Assembly (NCBI GenBank): GCA_021845865.1
Contig: JAJZVC010000028.1
Span: forward strand, 1 to 37,360
Length of the DNA stretch: 37,360 nucleotides
From: Pseudomonadota bacterium
Lineage (GTDB): Bacteria > Pseudomonadota > Gammaproteobacteria > Burkholderiales > UBA9220
Reading direction: 5' to 3'
The stretch's first letter is position 1. Each line of letters opens with the position of its first letter. Shown here one piece after another: positions 15,430 through 24,129 of the stretch. The notes below the pieces were generated by a model, which was given only the letters and a program-made list of their open reading frames with translations, searched no databases and was not told the DNA's origin. Both the position numbers and the translations under genes were made by a program.

Positions 15430-16746
15430 CTGAGCGCGGCGCTGATTTTCGTCGCCACCCTGGTCCTGGTCGTTTGGCAGCCGAGGGGCCTGGGAGTGGG
15501 GTGGAGCGCCCTGCTGGGGGCCGCCGCCGCCCTGGCCGCCGGCGTGGTGTCGCCCGCCGACATTCCCGCCGTCTGGACCATCGTCTGGGACGCCACCTTC
15601 ACCCTGGTGGCCCTGATCCTGATTTCCCTGATTCTGGACGCGGCCGGTTTTTTCGAGTGGGCCGCCCTCCATGTCGCCCGCTGGGGCGGGAAGCGGGGCC
15701 GGGCGTTATTTGTTCTCATCGTCCTGCTGGGAGCCGTGACGGCCGCTTTTTTCGCCAACGATGGCGCGGTGCTGATTCTCACCCCCCTGGTGTTCGAGTT
15801 GCTCCATGCGCTGAAGGTCCCGCCCCGAACCCTGTTCGCCTTCGTCATCGCCACCGGCTTCGTGGCCGACGCGGCGAGCCTTCCCTTCAAAATATCCAAC
15901 CTGACCAACATCATCGTCGCCAATTATTTCCATCTCTCCTTCGCCGATTACGCGGCGGTGATGGTGGCGGTGAACGCCGCGGCCGTGGCGGCGAGCCTGG
16001 GGGCGCTGCTATGGGTTTTTCGCCGGGACTTGCCCCGGGAGGTGGACCCGGCATCCCTGGCCGATCCGCGCAGCGCCATCCGCGATCTTTTCGTGTTCCG
16101 GGCGGGGTGGGGGGTGCTGATCCTGCTGTTGCCGGGCTATTTCTTCGCCCATGCTCTGGGGCTGCCGGTGTCCGCCGTGGCGGGCATGGGCGCCTTGGTC
16201 CTGGCGCTGGCGGCGGGGCGGGAGCATTTCCTGCGGCGCCAGCCCCGCGCCGTCATTCCCCTGGCCACCCTGTTGCGGGAAGCCCCCTGGCAGGTGGTGG
16301 TGTTTTCCCTCGGCATGTATCTGGTGGTGTTCGGCCTGCGCGACGCGGGGCTGACGGCAGGCCTGTCCCGGCTGCTGGAGTGGCTGGACGGCCACGGCCT
16401 GGCGGCGGCGACGGTGGGAGCGGGCTTTCTCTTCGCCGCCCTGTCGGCGGTGATGAACAATCTGCCCAGCGTGCTGGTGGGCTCCCTCGCCATTGCCGAT
16501 GCCCATCTTGGCCCGGCGGCGAGGGAGGCGATGATTTACGCCAACGTGGTCGGCTGCAACCTGGGGCCGAAAATCACTCCCATCGGCAGCCTGGCCACGC
16601 TGCTCTGGCTGCACGTGCTGGCCCAGCGGGGAATGCGGGTGGGGTGGGGGGAATACTGCCGTCTCGGCCTGTTGCTCACCGTGCCGGTGCTGTTCGTTAC
16701 GCTGCTGGCCCTGGCCGGCTGGCTGACCCTTAGCCGTTGGTCTTGA
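15430..16746 (+). CDS. arsB: Arsenite efflux pump ArsB, apparent CTG start
   Basis: Twelve-segment inner-membrane arsenite/antimonite pump of the E. coli ArsB type. The protein follows ArsB closely along its whole length, with FANDGAVLILTPLVFELL, FSLGMYLVVFGLRDAGL, MNNLPSVLVGSL and GCNLGPKITPIGSLATLLWL. The reading frame contains no ATG, GTG or TTG before 15496, yet homology to the E. coli N-terminus ([20 protein letters not shown]) continues back to about 15430. There a CTG lies 7 nt after a good AGGAG (15418-15422). Starting at this CTG gives 438 residues against 429 in E. coli; starting at GTG 15496 would lose the first membrane segment. It overlaps flgB at the 3' end by 17 bp. Confidence 0.9.
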   Translation: MSAALIFVATLVLVVWQPRGLGVGWSALLGAAAALAAGVVSPADIPAVWTIVWDATFTLVALILISLILDAAGFFEWAALHVARWGGKRGRALFVLIVLLGAVTAAFFANDGAVLILTPLVFELLHALKVPPRTLFAFVIATGFVADAASLPFKISNLTNIIVANYFHLSFADYAAVMVAVNAAAVAASLGALLWVFRRDLPREVDPASLADPRSAIRDLFVFRAGWGVLILLLPGYFFAHALGLPVSAVAGMGALVLALAAGREHFLRRQPRAVIPLATLLREAPWQVVVFSLGMYLVVFGLRDAGLTAGLSRLLEWLDGHGLAAATVGAGFLFAALSAVMNNLPSVLVGSLAIADAHLGPAAREAMIYANVVGCNLGPKITPIGSLATLLWLHVLAQRGMRVGWGEYCRLGLLLTVPVLFVTLLALAGWLTLSRWS

Positions 16747-17143
16747 TGGCCTGGAGGAATTCCTGGGTTTCGTCGCTGATGCGGTCGGCGACGAACTGGT
16801 AGTGAAGGGCGTTTTCGGTGAACTGGGTGCGCTCCGTGTCCATGTTCACCGTATTGCCGTCGATGTTGTCCTGGCCGCCCTGGCGGTAGCGGGTGTTCTT
16901 GGCCAGGGGGTCGGCCGGCTTGCCGGCGATATGGCCCGCGTGGGTCGTGTTCAGGTTGACGGCGGGATTGCGCTGCTCCTCCACGGCTTTCAGGGCCGTG
17001 GCGAAATCCAGGTCCTTGGCCTTGAAGCCCGGCGTGTCGGCGTTGGCGATGTTGGAGGCGATGAGCTGCTGGCGACCGGCCCGCAAGTTGAGGGCGTCGC
17101 TCAGGAACCGGTACTCGTCTTCCAGGGCCTTGAAGAAACTCAT
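16730..17143 (-). CDS. flgB: Flagellar basal-body rod protein FlgB, isolated gene
   Basis: Proximal rod subunit of the flagellar basal body, exported by the flagellar type III system. The 137-residue protein is full length (E. coli FlgB has 138) and carries the rod signature SNIANADTPGFKAKDLDF near residues 30-47 and a C-terminal helix for assembly. It normally heads an flgBCDEFGHIJ operon, but no flgC follows: its stop overlaps the end of convergent arsB by 17 bp. Upstream, 9 bp away, is pabB. Either the rest of the flagellar operon was displaced by the arsenic block, or this is a stray copy. The chemoreceptor at 134-1771 agrees with a motile host. Confidence 0.93.
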   Translation of the reverse strand: MSFFKALEDEYRFLSDALNLRAGRQQLIASNIANADTPGFKAKDLDFATALKAVEEQRNPAVNLNTTHAGHIAGKPADPLAKNTRYRQGGQDNIDGNTVNMDTERTQFTENALHYQFVADRISDETQEFLQAIKTNG

Positions 17144-17152
17144 GGCGCAAGC

Positions 17153-18532
17153 TTAGGCCATTCGGCCTGAGGGAGCAACGGGGGCGCCGAAAAGGCGCAG
17201 CAGGGCCGCCGCCTTGTGGAAGGTTTCCCGGTATTCCTCTTCCTCGTCCGAATCGCGCACGATGCCGCCCCCGGCCCAGAAGCGCAGTTCGCCGTTGCCA
17301 TGAACCAGGGTGCGGATGGCGATGTTGGTGTCCATGGCGCCGTCGAAACCCACGTAGCCGATGGCTCCGCAATAGATGCCCCGGCGGTGGGGCTCCAGTT
17401 CCTCGATGATTTCCATCGCCCGTTGCTTCGGCGCGCCGGTGACCGAGCCGCCGGGAAAACAGGCCCGCAGCAGGTCCAGGGCATGCCGTCCATGGGCTAA
17501 CCGGCCAGTGACGGTGCTGACCAGGTGATGGACGGTGGCGAAACTTTCCACCTCGAACAAGCGCGGCACCCGCACGGAACCGGTTTTGCAGACCTTGCCC
17601 AGGTCGTTGCGCAGCAAGTCCACGATCATCACGTTCTCCGCCCGGTCCTTGGGGCTGGCGGCCAATTCCCGCGCCAGGGCCCGATCCTGGTCCGGGTCGG
17701 CGGAGCGGGGCCGGGTGCCCTTGATGGGGCGGGTTTCCACCTGGCCTTGGCGCGCTTCCAGAAAGCGCTCCGGGGAACTGCTCAGCACCTGGACGAAAGG
17801 CAGCTCCAGGTAGGCGGAAAAGGGAGCCGGATTGGCGCGGCGCAAGGCACGGTACAGCGGCCAGGCGTCGCCGTGGGCGGGGGCGGCGAAGCGCTGGGCG
17901 AAATTCACCTGGTAGCAGTCGCCTTCTTCCAGGTAGCGCTGGATGCGGGCGAAGGCGGCGGCGTAGGCGTCGCGGCTGAGGTTGGAGGCCAGGGGCGCGG
18001 CCAGACGCAGAGGGGCGGCGCCGGCGAGCGCCGAGGGCTGGCTCAGGCGCTGTACCAGGGCGGGCCATTGCGCTCGGGTGGCGGGATGCCGGCCCGCGCT
18101 CGCCAGCCGGGCCTGCCGTGCCTGGTGGTCCACCACCACGGCCCAGTCGTAGAGGCCCACCGCCATTTCCGGCAGCTTTTCGGCGTCCTGCGCGAGGTTC
18201 GGCAACACGGCCAGCCTCCTGGCCAGATCGTAGCCGAAGTAGCCCAGGGCGCCGCCGATGAAGGGCAGGCCGGCGGTGTTTTCCGTCGCCGGGCCGAGGG
18301 CCTCGCGCAGCAAGGCGAAGGGGTCGCCGGCGCTGCGGCGGAAGGCGCCATCCTGGGCGATTTCCGTGGTCCCGCCGCGGGTGGTCAGCGTGGCATAAGG
18401 GGCGGCGCAGAGGATGTCGTAGCGGCCGCTGCCGCCGCTGTCGAGAAACATCGGCCAGGGCAGGTCCCGCAGGCGCTCGAAGAGGATGGCGCTGTCGTCG
18501 CCATAGGGCAACTCGGCGGACAGCAGGGGCAT
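17153..18532 (-). CDS. pabB: Aminodeoxychorismate synthase component I PabB
   Basis: Enzyme that, with a glutaminase subunit (PabA), turns chorismate into 4-amino-4-deoxychorismate for folate synthesis. The 459-residue protein has the N-terminal domain and the chorismate-binding domain, with the PabB-type motif PIKGTRPR (Lys replaces the Ala of anthranilate synthase), NVMIVDLLRNDLGKVC, GSVTGAPKQRAMEIIEELEP and the end segment RFWAGGGIVRDSDEEEEY. No fused PabC lyase domain is visible; the length is that of a PabB alone. The ATG at 18532 comes one base after the stop of the upstream gene, so those two are co-transcribed. Confidence 0.94.
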   Translation of the reverse strand: MPLLSAELPYGDDSAILFERLRDLPWPMFLDSGGSGRYDILCAAPYATLTTRGGTTEIAQDGAFRRSAGDPFALLREALGPATENTAGLPFIGGALGYFGYDLARRLAVLPNLAQDAEKLPEMAVGLYDWAVVVDHQARQARLASAGRHPATRAQWPALVQRLSQPSALAGAAPLRLAAPLASNLSRDAYAAAFARIQRYLEEGDCYQVNFAQRFAAPAHGDAWPLYRALRRANPAPFSAYLELPFVQVLSSSPERFLEARQGQVETRPIKGTRPRSADPDQDRALARELAASPKDRAENVMIVDLLRNDLGKVCKTGSVRVPRLFEVESFATVHHLVSTVTGRLAHGRHALDLLRACFPGGSVTGAPKQRAMEIIEELEPHRRGIYCGAIGYVGFDGAMDTNIAIRTLVHGNGELRFWAGGGIVRDSDEEEEYRETFHKAAALLRLFGAPVAPSGRMA

Positions 18533-18533
18533 G

Positions 18534-19007
18534 TCAGGGGTTGGGGACGGTTTCGCCGCTGGGCGGGGGCGTTTCGCCCGTGGCGGGCGGCAGATGGGTG
18601 CAGACGAATCCGGCCAGGGCCTCGGCCAGGGCATCCCCTTCCGGAATGGGGGGCATGGGGTCGGCGATATCCAGGTTGGTATAGACGAAGGGCCCGGTAC
18701 GGTTGAAGCGCACTTCCTGACGGTTGCGCAGGGTCTTGAGCTGGCAGTCCACTTCCGACAGGGTGGAGAGGTATTGGTAATCGGCGCCGTTGAGGGCCAG
18801 CGCCGGGCTGGGGGCGTCGGCAATCTGTTTCCACCAGAAGCGGGCCAGCTCGCCCTTGGTGCGGATGGTCGCGGCGTCCACCATGACCTTGCGCCCGTCG
18901 AGGGTGAAAACTTCCTGCCAATCCGAGCTGCCCGCGGCGGCGAAGGCTTGGGTGACGGTCAGGGCGAGCAGGGCCAGGAGCGGTAGTTTCAAGGTGTCTG
19001 CACTCAC
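18534..19007 (-). CDS. Secreted protein of the surface-adhesin E-like family
   Basis: A short exported protein that resembles the surface-adhesin protein E (Adhesin_E) family found in many betaproteobacteria. The mature part has the typical order: WQEVFTLDGRKVMVDAATI, ARFWWKQIADAP, a YQYLSTLSEVDCQ segment with a conserved Cys, and GFVC near the end, so a disulfide between the two cysteines is likely. The signal peptide is LKLPLLALLALTVTQAFA. The start could be GTG at 19007 (157 residues) or TTG at 18992 (152 residues); neither has a good Shine-Dalgarno. The C-terminal tail is rich in Pro and Thr. Function is unknown in most members; adhesion should not be assumed. Confidence 0.75.
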   Translation of the reverse strand: MSADTLKLPLLALLALTVTQAFAAAGSSDWQEVFTLDGRKVMVDAATIRTKGELARFWWKQIADAPSPALALNGADYQYLSTLSEVDCQLKTLRNRQEVRFNRTGPFVYTNLDIADPMPPIPEGDALAEALAGFVCTHLPPATGETPPPSGETVPNP

Positions 19008-19113
19008 AGTGGAAAGTTGAGGGAGGATACCGCAGAACGCCCCGGGCCGGAAGGGGCGGGGAAGCCTGTCCGGCCTTGCGCGGGCGGCAGGTCTTAAACG
19101 GAAACCTGAGCCA

Positions 19114-21453
19114 TCATCCATGCTTGATGAGACGGAAAACATAAACCTTCACGAAATCCAGAACCACCATGAAAACCGCCACTACCAAGGCCAATCCGCC
19201 TATCAGCAAAGGGGGGATGGGCGCCATGAAGATACCGCGAGTGGCCAGCACGGACACCACCGCGATGTCCGCCATGGAGCTGATCAGCAGCCAGCGGCTG
19301 GGCGCCGACTGCCAGAAATGGCGACGTTCCCGCACCAGGTACACATTGCCCAGGCCGGTGAACACCAACATGACAAAAATGAGCGTCTGCAACTGTTCCA
19401 GCGGCAGGTGGAGAAGATCTCGGCCGGCGATGAAGACTGAAAAAGAAAGCACCAGGATAAGCGCCGCGAGAGGCACGGCGGTCTGCATCAGGGTGGAGAC
19501 GTGCCAGCGCTCCGGCTTGCGGGAAAACGCCACCCGGTCAGTGGCGATGGACATGGTCACGAAATCATTGGTGAAGAGCAGCAGCACGATCAGCAATGGC
19601 GTGATGACGAAAACGCCGGTCAGCATCACCCCCACGCTCATGAAGACGGCGATTTCCAGCGTCTTGATGATTTTGTTGAGGGTATAGGTCAGCATGCGCT
19701 GGTAGATGCGGCGGCTGGTTTCCACCGCGGCGACCACGTCGCCCAGCCCTGGATTGGTGAGCACGAGGCTGGCGGCGGCTTTTGCCACGTCGGTGGCGTT
19801 GGCCACGGCGATCCCCACTTCAGCCTGTTTCAGCGCGGGCGCGTCATTGACGCCGTCGCCGGTCATGCCTGCCACATGGCCGGACTGTTGCAAGGCCTTG
19901 ACGAGGTGGAACTTGTCCTCGGGGAAGACTTGAGCGAACACATCGCATTCCGAAATGGCCCGAACGGCGTTGCCGCCGAGCATCTCCGCGTGGCAGGCCC
20001 GCTCCCCGATGCCGACCGACCTTGCCACGGCCTGGGCGGTCGCCTGGCCGTCGCCGGTCACCATCACCACCCGCACGCCGAGCTGGCGGAGGTTCTCGAC
20101 CAATGCGGCGGAATCGCCGCGGGGAGGGTCTTGAAGCGCAACCAGGCCGGCGAACCGCAGCGAGGTTTCGTCGCCAAACGCCACCCCCAGTACGCGATAT
20201 CCTTCCGCGGCGAGCTTCTCGATAGGGCTAGAGATATTGGAGACGCCGGCCAGGTCCGCCACTTCAAGCGCCGCGCCCTTGACGGCGCGGCGGATGGCGC
20301 CCGACTCCTCGAATACGGATTCGGAACGGCGGGTCAGGGGGGTGAACGGCGTAAAGCGGATACGCCTGGTTGGGGTTGCCAGTACCTTGCGTTCCTGGGC
20401 GGCGGCAAGAATTGCAAGGTCAATGGGGTCCTGGGTCGCGTCGTCGCAGGCCAGCGCGGCGAACCGCAGCAAATCGCCTTCGCTGACGCCGCTTGCTGGC
20501 TGGAGCCCGGCCACGGTCAGGTGGTTTTCGGTTATCGTGCCGGTCTTGTCGCTCGCCAGAACATCCATGGCGGCCGCCTCTTCAATCGCCGAAAGACGGG
20601 TCACCAGCACCCCGTGCTTGGCCAGCTCCAGCGAGCCCAGGGCTGTCGCCAGCGTGAACGTGGCCGGCAATGCCACGGGCACCGAGGCGACCAGCAGAAT
20701 CAAGGCAAAGGGGACCACCTCGGTCAACGGCATGCCTGTCGCCACGGCATAGGCCAATAGGAGCGCCACCAGTCCGATATCCAGGATCATCAGGTATTTG
20801 ACGATGCCAAAAATCACGGCTTCCAGATGGCTGACGGTCTTGGCGCCGCGCACCAGCTCCGCCGTTTTGCCGAAACGGGTTTGGGAGCCCGTGGCCGTCA
20901 CTTTGCCCGTGGCCTCGCCACGGGTAACCACGGAGCCGGAAAAAGCATCGGCATCCGGTCCCGCTTCGACAGGCAGGGATTCGCCCGTGAGGCTGGACTG
21001 GTCCAGTTGGACTTGCCCTTCCGAAAGAAGCAAGTCCGCGGGGACCAGGTCCCCCATGCGCACATGGACGATGTCTCCCGGGACCAGATTCTTGGCGGCG
21101 CATGCTTGCCAGCGCCCATCCCGCAACACCCGCGCCTGGGTATCGAGACGTTTTCTCAGCAGGGCCAGCGCCTTGCTGGCTCGGCCTTCCTGAAGGAAAC
21201 CCAGCACGGCGTTAACCACGAGGAGGACTGCGATCACGGCGGCTTCATCGCGCTTGCCGAGAACGAGCTGCAGGGCAATCGTCGCCTCCAGCATCCAAGG
21301 AACCGGCGACCAGAATTTGAGCAGGAACGTCAGCAACGGATGCGGCTTTTCCTCGGCGACCTCATTGGGGCCGTACCGTTCCAGCCGCTGAGCGGCCTCC
21401 GTCGCGCTGAGGCCCAGGGGGGCGTTGCCGCGGTCTGAACCAGAGATACTCAT
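19114..21453 (-). CDS. P3A-type proton-efflux P-type ATPase
   Basis: Membrane ATPase of the plasma-membrane H+-ATPase class (plant and yeast Pma1-like). The 779-residue protein shows an actuator-domain TGES (156-159), the transmembrane proline motif PVALP (259-263), the phosphorylated Asp302 in SDKTGTITEN, the MVTGDGQATA and GMTGDGVNDAPALKQAEVGIAV hinge motifs, and C-terminal membrane segments. The lack of heavy-metal-binding CPC residues and the PVALPATFTLA stretch point to a proton pump rather than a metal or Ca2+ pump. The ATG at 21453 is chosen because the family N-terminus (GLSATEAAQRLERYGPNEVAEE) follows closely. The gene is flanked by gaps of about 100 bp downstream and 328 bp upstream, so it is probably monocistronic. 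Confidence 0.92.
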   Translation of the reverse strand: MSISGSDRGNAPLGLSATEAAQRLERYGPNEVAEEKPHPLLTFLLKFWSPVPWMLEATIALQLVLGKRDEAAVIAVLLVVNAVLGFLQEGRASKALALLRKRLDTQARVLRDGRWQACAAKNLVPGDIVHVRMGDLVPADLLLSEGQVQLDQSSLTGESLPVEAGPDADAFSGSVVTRGEATGKVTATGSQTRFGKTAELVRGAKTVSHLEAVIFGIVKYLMILDIGLVALLLAYAVATGMPLTEVVPFALILLVASVPVALPATFTLATALGSLELAKHGVLVTRLSAIEEAAAMDVLASDKTGTITENHLTVAGLQPASGVSEGDLLRFAALACDDATQDPIDLAILAAAQERKVLATPTRRIRFTPFTPLTRRSESVFEESGAIRRAVKGAALEVADLAGVSNISSPIEKLAAEGYRVLGVAFGDETSLRFAGLVALQDPPRGDSAALVENLRQLGVRVVMVTGDGQATAQAVARSVGIGERACHAEMLGGNAVRAISECDVFAQVFPEDKFHLVKALQQSGHVAGMTGDGVNDAPALKQAEVGIAVANATDVAKAAASLVLTNPGLGDVVAAVETSRRIYQRMLTYTLNKIIKTLEIAVFMSVGVMLTGVFVITPLLIVLLLFTNDFVTMSIATDRVAFSRKPERWHVSTLMQTAVPLAALILVLSFSVFIAGRDLLHLPLEQLQTLIFVMLVFTGLGNVYLVRERRHFWQSAPSRWLLISSMADIAVVSVLATRGIFMAPIPPLLIGGLALVVAVFMVVLDFVKVYVFRLIKHG

Positions 21454-21781
21454 GGGCGAGCTCGCTTTCCTCGGAGGAATAACACGGCGCCGTTTACAAC
21501 GGACGCGACGCCTTGGGCTGCGGCAGCGATGCAAAGAGCGGCGAATTTCATCCTGTCCTTTTGCCAGGGCAAGGGGGCAAATGAGGCTTCCTTGGCACCG
21601 GGCGGAGGAACCGCGCAGCCGTAGTGTGGCTATGAGCCCAGTTTAGCGCACAGAGTTCAAACAATGTGACCGGTACCCGGTCTGTTCGCCGTTTTTCTGA
21701 TTTGCTTTAACGCCTTAGCCGCGGAGGCCTCTTCCGGTCCTTTCGCGGCTGCCCGGTTTCCTTATGGCGGCGCCGGGATGA
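21454..21781. other. Intergenic region upstream of the proton ATPase gene
   Basis: This 328-bp stretch has no convincing gene. It contains a perfect short hairpin (GACCGG, TAC, CCGGTC at 21668-21682) and a 7-bp stem with a 20-nt loop (AGCCGCG at 21717-21723 with CGCGGCT at 21744-21750) about 30 nt past the methyltransferase stop. The second could act as a weak terminator, but no T-run follows directly. I could not find a clear -35/-10 pair for the ATPase gene. Confidence 0.4.
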
Positions 21782-22492
21782 TCAACCCGGCCGGCGCAGC
21801 AGATCGACCCGAATCGGCATGAGGAAATCCGCGCCGTTCGGAGTCAGGTGTGCCTCGAATTTGGCGCGGACCTCCCGGTACAACTCCGGCGGCAAGCGAT
21901 GGCGGGTGTGGGTGACCTTGAGCACCCGCTCCTCGTATTGGGCGAAATCGTCGAAATGCATGGGCGTGTTGAAGAACTTCTGTGTCGCCAGTTCCATCAA
22001 GCCGGACGACACCGCCCCCTTGACCGCGGCGAAGGCGGCTTCGCGCACCTGCCCCTCGTCATGGAACAGCCGCAGGATGTCGTTGAAGGCGCCCGCATAG
22101 ATAGGCTCGGAAATGTAGGCGAGGCCACCCGGCTTCAGCACGCGGCGAATCTCCTGGAGCGCCCGGTCCATCTTGTCCAGGGGGACGTGGTGCAGGGACT
22201 TGAACATCAGCACGATGTCGAAGGCGGCGTCGCTGGCCGGAATGTCCTCCGCGCCGCCGAGGGCGAAGCGCGCATTGGGCAAGTCGGCAGCCTGGGCGTT
22301 CTTGGCGTGCTGCGCCTCGTCCACTTCCAGGGCCAGGATGCCCGCGACCTGGCCGGCCTGGGCAATGGCGCGGGTTTTCTCCGCCTTGCCGCACCCCAGC
22401 TCCAGCACCCGCGCTCCGTCGAGGGGCAGCAGGCTGCTGTAGATTTCCTGCTCGTCGCACACAGGGTCGATGTTCGGAATGGTTATCCGCAT
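21782..22492 (-). CDS. SAM-dependent methyltransferase
   Basis: A 236-residue class I methyltransferase of the Methyltransf_11 type. The SAM motif VLELGCGKAEKTR lies at about residues 29-41, motif II ends in ALEVDEAQH, and the segment FDIVLMFKSLHHVP and the post-motif VLKPGGLAYISEP follow in order. The C-terminal part (FFNTPMHFDDFAQYEERVLK) probably forms a substrate cap. The ATG at 22492 is chosen because upstream residues in the longer reading look non-coding. It stands apart from its neighbours (174-bp and 328-bp gaps). The substrate is unknown; the layout is that of a small-molecule methyltransferase. Confidence 0.87.
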   Translation of the reverse strand: MRITIPNIDPVCDEQEIYSSLLPLDGARVLELGCGKAEKTRAIAQAGQVAGILALEVDEAQHAKNAQAADLPNARFALGGAEDIPASDAAFDIVLMFKSLHHVPLDKMDRALQEIRRVLKPGGLAYISEPIYAGAFNDILRLFHDEGQVREAAFAAVKGAVSSGLMELATQKFFNTPMHFDDFAQYEERVLKVTHTRHRLPPELYREVRAKFEAHLTPNGADFLMPIRVDLLRRPG

Positions 22493-22666
22493 AACGGGCC
22501 TTTGCCAGGAATGTGAAGCAAACGAGGGTAGCAAAGCTGCGCCGGGGGTGGAAGCGTGCCGGGTCGGCTTGCGCCGCAAAGGGACGCAGTGCAACAGGCC
22601 GGAAGCGCCCAGCGCGGGCAATGAAACGCCGTCCCCCGTTAAAAGCCTGGGCCGGAAGGGGACCGC

Positions 22667-23008
22667 TCAGGCCTTGCGCAGGTAGCAGGCCTTGAGCATG
22701 AAGTTGCCGCCGTCCATCTTGCAGTCCACTTCATGGTCGCCGCCCACCAGGCGGATGCTCTTCACCTTGGTGCCCATTTTCAGGGTGATGGAGGAGCCCT
22801 TGACCTTCAGGTCCTTGATGAGCACCACCGAGTCGCCGTCCTGCAGGACGTTGCCGTTGGCGTCCTTCACCACGGCGCTGTCCTGGTCGTCGGCCTGGCT
22901 GGCCGCCGCCATGGGCCATTCGTGGCCGCAGTCGGCGCAGACGTAATTGTCGCCGTCGGGATAGGTGTTTTCCAGGGAGCACTGGGGGCAGGCAGGGATC
23001 GTGGACAT
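22667..23008 (-). CDS. yjdM: YjdM/PhnA-family zinc-ribbon protein
   Basis: A 113-residue protein of the YjdM (formerly PhnA) family. It has an N-terminal zinc ribbon, CPQC followed by CADCGHEW, and a C-terminal SH3-like PhnA domain (VVKDANGNVLQDGDSVVLIK, then DLKVKGSS, and DHEVDCKMDG). Length is normal. Although named for phosphonate use, the family does not hydrolyse phosphonoacetate in E. coli, and its role is unclear. GGAG lies about 8 nt upstream of the ATG. It is downstream of tRNA-Ser and separated from it by a terminator. Confidence 0.94.
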   Translation of the reverse strand: MSTIPACPQCSLENTYPDGDNYVCADCGHEWPMAAASQADDQDSAVVKDANGNVLQDGDSVVLIKDLKVKGSSITLKMGTKVKSIRLVGGDHEVDCKMDGGNFMLKACYLRKA

Positions 23009-23032
23009 GAAGGTTCTCCATCGCCGGGGGCG

Positions 23033-23061
23033 AATAAAAAATCGGGCGCGGGGCCCGATTT
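23033..23061 (-). terminator. Rho-independent terminator of tRNA-Ser
   Basis: A perfect 9-bp stem (AAATCGGGC at 23039-23047 with GCCCGATTT at 23053-23061) encloses a 5-nt loop. On the minus strand it is followed by a run of T, matching an intrinsic terminator placed just after the tRNA 3' end. Confidence 0.85.
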
Positions 23062-23067
23062 CATATT

Positions 23068-23158
23068 TGGCGGAGAGGGCGGGATTCGAACCCGCGTTAG
23101 GGTATTACCCTAAACACGCTTTCCAGGCGTGCGACTTAAACCACTCATCCACCTCTCC
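23068..23158 (-). tRNA. tRNA-Ser(GGA)
   Basis: A 91-nt class II tRNA on the minus strand. The 7-bp acceptor stem is GGAGAGG/CCTCTCC with discriminator G and an encoded CCA. The anticodon arm is CACGC, loop CTGGAAA, GCGTG, giving anticodon GGA. A long variable arm (a stem around TAGGGTAATACCCTA) and the T arm (GCGGG, TTCGAAT, CCCGC) are present. It reads UCC and UCU codons. An intrinsic terminator follows. Confidence 0.97.
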
Positions 23159-23205
23159 GGAAAGCGCGCAAGAATAAACTATTCCGCGCGCGGAGGCAAG
23201 TTCTC

Positions 23206-24129
23206 CTAGAAGCTGGCGGCCTCCACTTCCAGGTAGGCGCGGTTGATGTTGGCCCCCATGGTGGTGTCGAACTCCTTGAGCTTCTTCCACTCCTTCAGGT
23301 CCAGGGTCTTGCGGATGTCGCTGTCGGTGAGGCCTTTCTTGTAGCCGGCTTCGACCCCGGCATGGAAGGCGGCCATCATGTCGTGAAGTTTCTTTGCCTC
23401 GGCCTGGGTCATGAGGGGGCCGTGGCCGGGAACGAGGGTCTTGGCGTCGAATTGCCTCACTTCGTCCAGGGTGGCGATCCAGTTCGCCAGGTTGCCGTCC
23501 CGCAGGTTGGGGGTGAGGGTGTTGACGAGAATGTCGCCGCCGACGAGGACCTTGTCCTCGGGCAAATAAACCATGGCGTCGCCCACGGTGTGGGAGCCCT
23601 TCGGCACCCAGAGGGTCATTTTCACCCCCTGGAGGGTGATGTCGGTGCGGGACAGGTCCGGGTAGGTGACGCTGGCGGGAACCGGCTTGGTGTTGGGGAA
23701 TTTGCGGCCGATCATGGTTTCCATGGTCTCTTTCCATTCGTAGCCGGTTTTTTCCACCATGGCCTTGCACTGGGCGGAGCTGATGACCTGGGCGCCGGGG
23801 AAGGCGATGTTGCCCAGGGTATGGTCGCCGTGATGATGGGTGTTGATGATGTGGGTGACGGGCTTGGGGGTAAGCTTGGCGATAGTCTTGGCCAGGTTCT
23901 TGCCCACTTCGTCGGTGGCGCCGGTGTCCACCAGGATGACGCCCTGGTCGCCGATGATGACCGTGCTGTTGACCATGTAGCCCTGGTTATGGGCGTTGGG
24001 CAGGGCCACTGGGCCGAGAAGGGCATAGACCCGGTCGGTGATTTTCATCACCTTGGGTTCGGGCATTTTGTCGGCGGCGTGAAGGAGGGGGGAAACCAGC
24101 AGCAAGCCGAGCAGGAGGATTTTTTTCAT
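23206..24129 (-). CDS. Secreted metallo-beta-lactamase-fold hydrolase
   Basis: A 307-residue precursor with a signal peptide (MKKILLLGLLLVSPLLHAAD). The metal motif H-x-H-x-D-H is intact in NTHHHGDHTLGN. The later ligands are GSHTVGD (His), VGGDILV (Asp) and LVPGHGP (His), so a dinuclear metal centre is expected. The C-terminal segment INRAYLEVEA resembles the quinoprotein-relay-associated metallohydrolases of proteobacteria, a weak inference. GGAG lies about 9 nt upstream of the ATG. It is related in layout to the protein at 14508-15425, which has lost two of the metal-binding His. The substrate is unknown; beta-lactamase activity should not be assumed. Confidence 0.9.
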   Translation of the reverse strand: MKKILLLGLLLVSPLLHAADKMPEPKVMKITDRVYALLGPVALPNAHNQGYMVNSTVIIGDQGVILVDTGATDEVGKNLAKTIAKLTPKPVTHIINTHHHGDHTLGNIAFPGAQVISSAQCKAMVEKTGYEWKETMETMIGRKFPNTKPVPASVTYPDLSRTDITLQGVKMTLWVPKGSHTVGDAMVYLPEDKVLVGGDILVNTLTPNLRDGNLANWIATLDEVRQFDAKTLVPGHGPLMTQAEAKKLHDMMAAFHAGVEAGYKKGLTDSDIRKTLDLKEWKKLKEFDTTMGANINRAYLEVEAASF

